A stretch of 64,000 bases of DNA from Prorocentrum cordatum (taxonomy: Eukaryota > Sar > Dinophyceae > Prorocentrales > Prorocentraceae). The stretch covers positions 1,155,893-1,219,892 of the forward strand of contig CAUYUJ010006335.1 of the NCBI GenBank assembly GCA_963575745.1. The letters are read 5' to 3'. A program made the position numbers and the translations under genes. This document shows positions 49,903-58,600 of this stretch, piece by piece (the stretch's first letter is position 1; every line of letters starts with the position of its first letter). Below the pieces are notes generated by a model. It saw nothing but the letters and a program-made list of their open reading frames with translations. It had not been told where the DNA came from and did not search any database.

Positions 49903-52900
49903 ATGTCTGTTCTTAGGAACATCCCTCTGGGAGCCATGGAATATTGGCAAGGCATTGAAGGCAAAGGCCCGAAGCGCACCATAAACCCACGAGTCACTCG
50001 AGACGATACAGACCGATACGAGGTCATTAATTGCCCTGATCGTCGTAACTTCGAGTGCCGCAACGACTGGGAACGTGAACAACAAGCCGTGGGAAATATG
50101 TTGCGAGACAGGCCGCCATTGCGCGTCGCGCAGCATAAGGCAGAGCTCATGAAGGTCATGGAGAGGTTCGGCATGGATCCGACTCTGCCGCGCGATGGGC
50201 AAATGACCAAGGTGTCAATATGGTTCTCTACAGCCCTACGCCATAGTCCGTATTGGAAGGACGGATTCAGCCGACACTTCGAAAAGATTAGCACTTTCGA
50301 TCCATACGATGGCTGGGTTGTTGTTGACGATTTGCTGACAAACTGGACTGAAAATGATCAGTGGAAAGGCTATCGTGAAATGCACGAGGTGCTGATCAAG
50401 GGCAGGCCCCACACGTCATACGTGTATTGGGTGCTGCTAAACTGCTGTGAGATGATTGACCATCACGGCATGCAGAAGGGCAGGCTCCAGATGAAGTGCG
50501 TTGATGACAGCATGCTGCTGCCTCCCAGGTTTCGACCAACGGCACGCAGGCCACAGTACTTCATCAGAGCCACGAACGGCCACAGCAGCCCAGGCATCCA
50601 CTGTCCCGAGTCGCTTTATAAGCCGATCACAACATGGATGAAAGAACCAGACGACCCAGTATATTTCATCCACGGGACACAGTGGGAGTATGTCAAGGAC
50701 ATCCTTGCTAATGGCCTTTCATGCCTCGCACAGGACAACCCTAAAAGGAAGGGGGGGCGCCAATTTGTACACGGCTGCCCCTACCTCCCGGGCGACCCGA
50801 GGATTCAATCGGGCATCCGTCCTGACTCGGAGGTGCTCATATTCTGCAGCATCAACAAGATGCTGTCCAGTGGCTTTTCCCTATGGAGGTCAGCAAATGA
50901 CATCGTCATGACACGGGGCCACGACGGCCGTATACCGCCCGATCATATCCTCCAGATTGTGAGCATTGCGAAATATCGGGTCGGTGAAGCCTGGAGCAAT
51001 CCGCTGGCTTATGACAAGTCGCGGAGGCGGGGCCAACCCGCGGACAGGATTCGCACCGATGACTACCTGCCACTTAAATTATGTGACAGAACTCTGGGTG
51101 TAATGGGAGATCACGCCATGTACCTAAAGGGCTGGTCTAAGACGGACGGTCGCCCATTCAACTTGATCATGACCGAGCAAGATGTTGCTCCACGACCGTA
51201 CGACACACAGACGGTCCTCATGATAAATGCCCAGGAAGACGAGGTCATGCCTGAAGCGGGGCCACCCGCAGGTGCGGGGACACCCGCGGTAGACACCTCG
51301 GACGGTTCATGGCAACAAGTGGTCACACCAGTAGCAACGGTAGCATCTCCTTGGAGGCCGGATCAGCAGGCATGGGTCCAGGCCCTCAACAGCTACTTGA
51401 CACCAGCCGACGTTTCTGGACTGACCGATCAGCTATATCGTGCTGACCCGTGGGCAGTGCATACAGGTATCCAAGACGCACAGCAGAGGAACCTGCGCAC
51501 TCCTGCGGGGCCACCAGGCGTCCTAGGACCACAGCCACAACGCCCTCCGCAGCAGGCTGGAGGTGCGAGGTTTGTCCCTATGGGCGGCTCAGATGGTGGC
51601 TCGCCGTTTCGGACTCCGCCGTCTGAAACGAGCGAGAACAGCTTGTGGCAAAGACTCCAGGCGATTCGCGGGAATCCGGCACTCGCAGCAGCACTCCAAG
51701 CAACCACTCCCTTTGGCACTCCGAGGGGTAGCGAAGGAGGAGTGGCTGCGGGGTCACCCGCCGAGCGAACGCCTGCGGAGCCACCCGCACATGCGGGGCC
51801 ACCCGCTGACGGACAGCAAGGTTCAGACTACGAACGTCGGGCAGCCAACTTAAGAGCACAGGCTACTTTTCTGCAGCAACAAGCGGATAGAGTGCCCAGC
51901 CTGTTGCGGAACCGCAACATAGATGTTACGAATCATGGCGACTTTCGGCCTCTCTGGAGCTGGACTTCTGAAGATGCTCCAAATGCTGATCCCACGAATC
52001 CATATCGACAGGTGTTTATTCCAGGAATAGCATCACACCCAATATATGGATGGGACAATCATGGACCAGCAGAGGCACAGGCCATGGACGCGCCGATGTA
52101 CCCGGAGTACTACGCGCAGATGAATAACACTCCTATGATTGCGGGGCCACCTGCGAACGAATACACTCGGAATCTAGCCAATGAGATGTTTCGTTTGCAG
52201 TTTACACGAGCGGTCGATGCGCAGTCTATGCCGCACTACGCCTACATGCCCACGCCGACGGACCCCGAGACCGTAGTTCAGCCAGCTGGTCTCGCGGTGC
52301 CAGCCGCTATAGGCAGCATGCCAGACTACATCCGCGACGTGCACAACACGCAGCAAGCGATACTGGCATCTAGGCAGCAGGCTCGGGACAACACCAGGCT
52401 GCGCCAACAACGCGCGATCCAGAGAAGGATTGAGCGTGAGACCCAAGCGGGGACACCCGCAGACGCGGGGCCACCCGCTGAACGGCCAGATAGACGGCCG
52501 CCACCGACGCCATATCGGGAGGGCGAAACCACTTTCGAGCGCCAAGCTCGGACTCGCCCAGACGTGCCTGCTCCAGTCATTTCAGACTACAACTTCACAC
52601 AGTGCCCAATCTGTATGGACAACTACGAGATGGGCACTACAGTGTGGAGACTGGCGTGTGGGCACTTCTTTCACGATATATGCTGGGATCGTGTTGCACA
52701 GCAGCACGTCCGCAATCAGCGGCCAGGTGCGCCGAATGAGGCCCCCTGCGCTGTATGTCGTGGGCCGGGCATAGTTATAGCACACTTCCCGTATGCTGGA
52801 CAGCGCGACGCTGAATCAGAACAAGCGCGCCAGCAGGAAAGGTACGTGGCAGATGCCCGGGAAATGCGTCGGCTACGTGAAGCAGTGGAGGCACTGGAGG

Positions 52901-54564
52901 CTCGAGCCGCACAATCGGCGGAGCCATCCGCACGTGCCCCAGCTGCACAGGCATACCCCTGGCCAGCGCCAGAGCAAGGCATTCAGATGCCCATCCTGCC
53001 TACGCTTCGAGCGCAGGAGCCCCCAGCTGCGGGGCCACCCGCTGAAGCGGCTCCCGCCGCCCAAGCGGGGCCACCCGCAAATGGACCTCCAAATCCAGGC
53101 TTCCTGAGGGCAATGGAGGCCAACATCAGGCGGAGTGGCAGGAGCGGAGGCGGGACTCGAAGGCCAACTGGATCAACCAGGACCTCGCGAGTGGCAAGCC
53201 CGGTCAGCGCCAGGAGCCGTGCAAGCGCTGAGAGCGCAGAGGCAGCCCAGTTCCATACCACATTCATGATCGATACAGAGGGGCTGACCTACGCACGTGA
53301 CGACACGGACACGCTGCCACCAGGAGGTGAATGGATGTCCACGCTATCTGCGAATTATTGGGTCCTTGAGCAGGAACCAATTACCGTGGAGGAGCGCCGC
53401 CAGTATGAGCAGATGTGGTGCACCGAGCTAACCATGAGTCAATGGGTGCTTGAACAGCGCCTGTTGAAAGGTACACTCGGTTCGCAGATCACGTACCACA
53501 CCAATGACCATGGGACAATGGCTCTGGCAGCGCGAAATGGGACATTCTTTCCTGACGAAGACGGTATGCCCTGCATCTCGTTCATGCTAGACATTGGGTC
53601 CAATGTGAACATCATTGGATCCAATACGGCGCGAACCTTCCAGGAGATTATGGCCAGGTACAATCGCCGACCTGCCATATGCGCCCTGAGTAAGACCCTC
53701 TACATCAATGGTGTTGGTGAGGGCGCTGCGATATGTCGGAAGATGGGCAACTTCAAGATCGGGGTACAATATGCCAATGAGGCAAGCCCCCGTATTGAGG
53801 AGTATGCCTCCAACATCGCAGAAGGCTCGGGTGCCAATCTCCCAGCCATCTGGGGCCTAGGAGCCATGGAAGCACGTGATACGATCATCGTGCTGAAGCC
53901 AGGCTACCAGAAGGTTATCTTCCCCAGCGGTGACTACACCCTGAAGCTGGGAAGAGGCGCCAAGGTCCTGAAGGCGAAGAAAACACCCTCGGGACATCTC
54001 GCGATTCCCTGCGGTTTGTATGACGGGGCTAAAAGCCAGACGGTCACGAACACATTCACAATCCGCAGCAGTCGAGATGGCTATACCGAGACGGAGAACG
54101 AAGAGGACCCCGTCAGTGCGGGGCCACCCGCCGAAGCAACAGCGGGGCCACCCGCGACGGGACAGTCCATGACCGTCACGACCGATACGTACATTGTCGA
54201 GCCGTACATCGACAAGCAGCTCCTGGAAGACACGACCCGTTTGATCGTGGACAGGACGCTGAACAGCTGGTGGGAGGGCCAACAGTGTCCCGAAGGGACC
54301 TGGCCACATATGAAGGATGCTCTGAAGTCTAAGATATTCTGGGCAGTCCAGGAGGCGGTGAATAAATGGACACCTGAGGACCAAGCGGGGCCACCCGCGT
54401 CACCGCCACCACCACCAAGCTACACGGGCGGAGGTTCGTCGGACTCTGCGGGGCCAACCCGCGTGGAGATCGTGAGCGTAGCCGCACCAGCGACTCCTGC
54501 GGAGCCATCCGCTAACAGCATGCCTCCGAGTCAGACGGCAACGTGGTCACACGACCGCCGCTGA
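49903..54564 (+). CDS. Copia ORF2: KptA/Tpt1-like domain, RING-H2 finger and retropepsin (1553 aa)
   Basis: ATG 49903. Residues ~100-360 match the RNA 2'-phosphotransferase family: WFSTALRHSP with Arg113-His114, DPYDGWVVVDDLL, PQYFIRATNGHSSPG (~218-232), YFIHGTQWEYVKDILANGLS (HGT 257-259), SGIRPDSEVLIFCSINK, and LWRSANDIVMTRGHDGRIPP with Arg329. Tpt1/KptA uses NAD+ to remove a 2'-phosphate from spliced RNA. A long Ala/Pro linker follows. Residues 901-952 form a RING-H2 finger (C901-C904-C919-H921-H924-C927-C949-C952), typical of E3 ubiquitin ligases. A retropepsin follows at ~1225-1400: FMLDIGSNVNIIG (Asp1230, with Ile where Ser/Thr is usual) and LPAIWGLGAMEARDTIIVL. The frame ends at TGA 54562-54564 and stays open after it. 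Clear order; enzymatic activity unproven. Confidence 0.85.
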   Translation: MSVLRNIPLGAMEYWQGIEGKGPKRTINPRVTRDDTDRYEVINCPDRRNFECRNDWEREQQAVGNMLRDRPPLRVAQHKAELMKVMERFGMDPTLPRDGQMTKVSIWFSTALRHSPYWKDGFSRHFEKISTFDPYDGWVVVDDLLTNWTENDQWKGYREMHEVLIKGRPHTSYVYWVLLNCCEMIDHHGMQKGRLQMKCVDDSMLLPPRFRPTARRPQYFIRATNGHSSPGIHCPESLYKPITTWMKEPDDPVYFIHGTQWEYVKDILANGLSCLAQDNPKRKGGRQFVHGCPYLPGDPRIQSGIRPDSEVLIFCSINKMLSSGFSLWRSANDIVMTRGHDGRIPPDHILQIVSIAKYRVGEAWSNPLAYDKSRRRGQPADRIRTDDYLPLKLCDRTLGVMGDHAMYLKGWSKTDGRPFNLIMTEQDVAPRPYDTQTVLMINAQEDEVMPEAGPPAGAGTPAVDTSDGSWQQVVTPVATVASPWRPDQQAWVQALNSYLTPADVSGLTDQLYRADPWAVHTGIQDAQQRNLRTPAGPPGVLGPQPQRPPQQAGGARFVPMGGSDGGSPFRTPPSETSENSLWQRLQAIRGNPALAAALQATTPFGTPRGSEGGVAAGSPAERTPAEPPAHAGPPADGQQGSDYERRAANLRAQATFLQQQADRVPSLLRNRNIDVTNHGDFRPLWSWTSEDAPNADPTNPYRQVFIPGIASHPIYGWDNHGPAEAQAMDAPMYPEYYAQMNNTPMIAGPPANEYTRNLANEMFRLQFTRAVDAQSMPHYAYMPTPTDPETVVQPAGLAVPAAIGSMPDYIRDVHNTQQAILASRQQARDNTRLRQQRAIQRRIERETQAGTPADAGPPAERPDRRPPPTPYREGETTFERQARTRPDVPAPVISDYNFTQCPICMDNYEMGTTVWRLACGHFFHDICWDRVAQQHVRNQRPGAPNEAPCAVCRGPGIVIAHFPYAGQRDAESEQARQQERYVADAREMRRLREAVEALEARAAQSAEPSARAPAAQAYPWPAPEQGIQMPILPTLRAQEPPAAGPPAEAAPAAQAGPPANGPPNPGFLRAMEANIRRSGRSGGGTRRPTGSTRTSRVASPVSARSRASAESAEAAQFHTTFMIDTEGLTYARDDTDTLPPGGEWMSTLSANYWVLEQEPITVEERRQYEQMWCTELTMSQWVLEQRLLKGTLGSQITYHTNDHGTMALAARNGTFFPDEDGMPCISFMLDIGSNVNIIGSNTARTFQEIMARYNRRPAICALSKTLYINGVGEGAAICRKMGNFKIGVQYANEASPRIEEYASNIAEGSGANLPAIWGLGAMEARDTIIVLKPGYQKVIFPSGDYTLKLGRGAKVLKAKKTPSGHLAIPCGLYDGAKSQTVTNTFTIRSSRDGYTETENEEDPVSAGPPAEATAGPPATGQSMTVTTDTYIVEPYIDKQLLEDTTRLIVDRTLNSWWEGQQCPEGTWPHMKDALKSKIFWAVQEAVNKWTPEDQAGPPASPPPPPSYTGGGSSDSAGPTRVEIVSVAAPATPAEPSANSMPPSQTATWSHDRR

Positions 54565-55646
54565 CGGGGGCAGGCGGGCGCGCCGGCGGCGCTCGCTTGC
54601 GAAGAGAAGCCGAATACCGGCCTCCTCGCTACATACGTTGGCCGCGCTGAGGCCCGAGAGGAAAAATATCATTCAAAATGTCTTGTCATCGAGGATATTC
54701 GCACAGCTTGCGCTGAACTCCGAACCCGTGGCTATATATGTGATCGGATTACCCATAATGAGGTAATGACTTCAACTGGAACACAGTATTTGGGAAATTT
54801 GTTGGCAGGAGACTACAATATGTTGTGGGTGGCCACACCCTCTGATTGGTACGTTCGTACTCCAGGAAAGAGGGCGGGACCACACTATCAACGTATACAA
54901 AATCTCCTGATCAAAGCGCGTGCTCTGAGAATGCAGATTGTTATCCTGGGGCCACCCGGGTATTTCTGGAAACAGGGTCCGATCAAAGATGTTATCGAAG
55001 ATTTGAAGCTAAGCATTATACGAATGAGACTCTGTCATTTCGGTATCAAGTTTGACCGCTCCAGTAAATATCCCAGTGGTTCTTATATACAAGTTGCTAC
55101 ATCTTGTCCTCATATACCGATAAACTTATGGAATGTACTTGTGGCTCACACAAAGAGCATGATTTGGATTGGTATGGCCAAGATCAGCAACGTGCCGAGT
55201 TTCGGCATAAAACTTTGGCTATCATTATTGCACGCTTCCTTGATCAACTCAATAAAGCCAACATGATCAGGAATGAGCGGAGTGCGGTACACCTCAGTGT
55301 GTGTACTCGCGTTGACAAAAAGATAAGACACTACGTCCAATGTCCACAAAAGGGCCCTCAATGGGACCATGTTGTTCGTAGAGTCACGACCGACCTGGAC
55401 ACGAATAAGATCGTTCAAGATATCAAAATCCAGGATCAGCCGACTGGGTACAATTATGTAGCTCCATTACCTGATGGGGTTACAAACATCAGTACTCGGT
55501 TATACTGGGAGCCTCCGGCTCCAGTTCTTCACGGCGACGGTGAGTCGCGAAGGCCACGCCCAAAGCGTGTGACGATCGTCGATGACGATCGGTCTCCTCC
55601 CCCTTCGATTGAGCGCTGCCAAACGCGACCCACCAACTTTTCCTGA
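54562..55646 (+). CDS. Copia linker coding region after an in-frame TGA, with frame changes
   Basis: After TGA (54562-54564, followed by CGG) the ORF2 frame stays open for 233 codons to 55266, encoding LLAGDYNMLWVATPSDWY, MQIVILGPPGYFWKQ and CHFGIKFDRSSKYPSGSYIQ, a segment that precedes the methyltransferase-like domain in dinoflagellate Copia proteins as I know them. Near 55115 the sense moves to another frame (DKLMECTCGSHKEHDLDWYG, then LAIIIARFLDQLNKANMI) that runs to 55646; near the CCCCC at 55602 it returns to the original frame, the pol frame. ORF2, this part and pol therefore share one frame overall. Options: UGA readthrough plus frameshifting, compensating indels, or sequence errors. 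Confidence 0.65.
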
Positions 55647-58600
55647 AATTCCGCCATTTCCTGACTTAACAGCGGATTCCTCCGCAGCGGATCTCTCCGC
55701 GGAAACTGCGTTGCCCACTGATGCCAGGATAAAACAGAAAGAAAAGCAGAAAGCTGACAAAGAGGCTGGCATCAAACCGAAGAAAATCCCGAAGAAAGTG
55801 GAAGACGGTAACGACGACTGTGGAGAGGACCTCAAAGGGCTTGACTGCTCCACATATTTCAACGACGTTCCTCTTGACGACTCGGACTCGGACAGCGAAT
55901 CAGAGGACATCTTCATGATGCTACCGGCGGGGCAACCCGCTGACTCACATGCTGATGTCTTCTCGATGGTCCAGTCATTATGCTACGGCAGAAACAATCA
56001 AGTGGACATGCTTGAATTATGTGGGGGCAAGGGTGGTATATCCATATTAGCCTTCAAGAGGGGACTCTCGTCAGGCGGGAACCTTGACAAGATATCTATG
56101 GTTGACCTTGGGAACTCGGAAGTACAAAGAGCAGTCCTCCACTACCTCAAGACTTGCTTTGTTAAGATCACGATTCTGCAGCCAAGCTGCAGAACTACTG
56201 GACTTCCTTCCTATTTCAATGCACAGGTCAATCATGATACGTTGCTTAAACACCACAAAGAGGACCTGCCTCATATCACGTTCTGTGGAACAGTCGCTCT
56301 ATTACAAGACGACCTAAGACGGTTCTTTCTCAGGGAACAACCAATGGGCACGTGGGTGGATGAGATCCAGACATGGAAGGAACTGGCACAACGCAAGGTC
56401 ACTTGCCAAACGATTATTGATCAGTGCACGACTGGTCTCAAAGATTCATTTGGACAATACATCCGCAAGCCAACACAGATGATGGCAAACAAAGAAGAGT
56501 TGTTGGCACCTTTCAGAGGCAAGCGTTGTCCAGGTAATCATGTGCACGCCAATGCTTGCAACAAAGAACTAGCAAGGGCGGCACAGTATACCTACAGAAT
56601 GCAGTCACTGATCGTTGATGCGGTGCAAATCGCCAAAGATCTGTTTGCTTACGGTCGCGATCCATTCGCGAATCGCGAACGCAGCTATGCGTTCGTAACA
56701 AACAGTGCTGGCTACGACTTGGACGACCCAACAATCCGGAGACACCCAAACGGAGAAATCTGGCGACCACCACCTGGCGGTCTTGGGTGCCATGGCTGTG
56801 TGGACAACAACTACAAGCAATCACCAAAGCACAGCAGGGATCCGAAGATGTGTCGGTGGTATGATGTTGAACCATACTACTGGGACTGTCCAAGCTGTAA
56901 GAAGGAATATCAGAAGAGTAATCCTCACCACACCAAGATATCTGGCCAATGCAGATTCGCCGAAAAATGGAAGCTGCCAGATAACTTTGGTCAGCCGCGC
57001 CCGGCGGGGCAAGCCGCTCCTGCGGCGCCAGCCGCGGAAGCGGCTCCAGCCGCAGAAGCGGCGCCAGCCGCAAAAGCGGCGCCGGCCGCGAGAGCGCGCA
57101 TACGCGCGCCTAGGCCGCCACGGCCTGGCGAGGGCGATCCAACCGCAGGCGCCAGCAGCCATGACATCACCAGAGCCGAAGGGGCTAATGGTGGCAACAC
57201 TGGCGCTGGCAGCTCTGACGATCACCGTAGACTGCCACAAGTTGCAGCAAGGCGCGGACGCATGGAGGGAGGAGATCCTCCACCACCGCCGCAGCCTCAA
57301 GCAGAGCCGAGGCCAAGGCCAAGGCTCCCTGATTGGACTCGCTTCGACGTTCAGCTCAGCCTCCAAAACCTGCGCAGCTTTGACCCAGCTGTAGTGCAGC
57401 GAGAACTCCGCAAACTCCACTTGAGATGGTTTCATGCCAAGGAGCCAAAAATGCGGATGATTCTAACTAAGGTTGGTCTGGGTGAAACCCGTTTGAGTCT
57501 GATCAAAGGCATTTGCGACTCGTGTAGAGAATGTCGAGCCTGGGACAAACCAGGCAACACGGTGATGCCTTCTGTGTCACTGCCAGGACGTTTCAACGAG
57601 GAAGTCGAATGTGATCTTTTCTTTTACAAACAGGAACATATTGTTTTTCACATCATCGACCGTTGTATTCGCTGGGCAGCTGGCACAGAGATTCCTGATA
57701 AGACCATGCATACTGTTCTCGATGCCTATCACACAACTTGGATGCAACACGGCCCTGCTAAAATCTTATACTCCGATGGGGAAGGAGCACTGAATAACGA
57801 TACAGCAAAGGCCATCCTTAAGGCTAAGGGAACAGAGCTTCGTATCCGAGCGCGTGGCCAACACGCCACGACTATCGAAGCTAGGAACGGCATCCTGCGA
57901 CACCTCATACACGTGATGGGAGAAGAATTGAATAGATTAAATATTCCTCTGAATTTCACTCGTCTTTTACATGAAGCCTTGTTTGCCAGCAACGCATTTA
58001 CCTTCTACAATGAAGTGTCTCCGTACAATGCGCTGTATGGCAGACAACCAGCTATGCTTCCCGATTTCCCTGTCTTGGATCATGATCAGTCCGCTGAATC
58101 ATCAGATCACTCAAGGGAGGAAACAATCAGGAGGGTTAGTCTGGAGGCAATCACGCAGGCCACTGCGGTTGCCAAGACGAACAGGGCTCTCCGTACGAAG
58201 ACTACTGCTACGGGTGAATTTCACTACAAAGAGGGAGATCTCGTGGACTATCATCGCCCGACCACCACGAAAGACGACTGGGGTGGATGGAGTGGTCCAT
58301 ACCCGGTCATCCGCAACGAACCTGACCGAGGCCAGGTCATCGTGAAGGTCGGCAGTCGCGAGGTGCGAGTACAGTATCCTGACACACGACACACGCTGTA
58401 CATCGAAGCACTTATGGTCCGCGAGATAGGATCGGACAATACGGCCCTTCGGACAGTATTGGCCTTTATTGCCGGTCTGCCAGCGGGGAAACCCGCCATG
58501 ACTTTCGGATATCTACCAGCGAAACAGGGTCGGCTGCAGATGACTGCTGCGAGCCGACTTTCGCCTAAGGTGCACTTGGCTCTTCAGTACCTCATACGCA

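Noticed and set aside
45665-54520. AGPPA/AGSPA treated as a protein repeat
   Set aside because: The same DNA unit appears in other frames and in noncoding positions, so selection is more likely on the hairpin.
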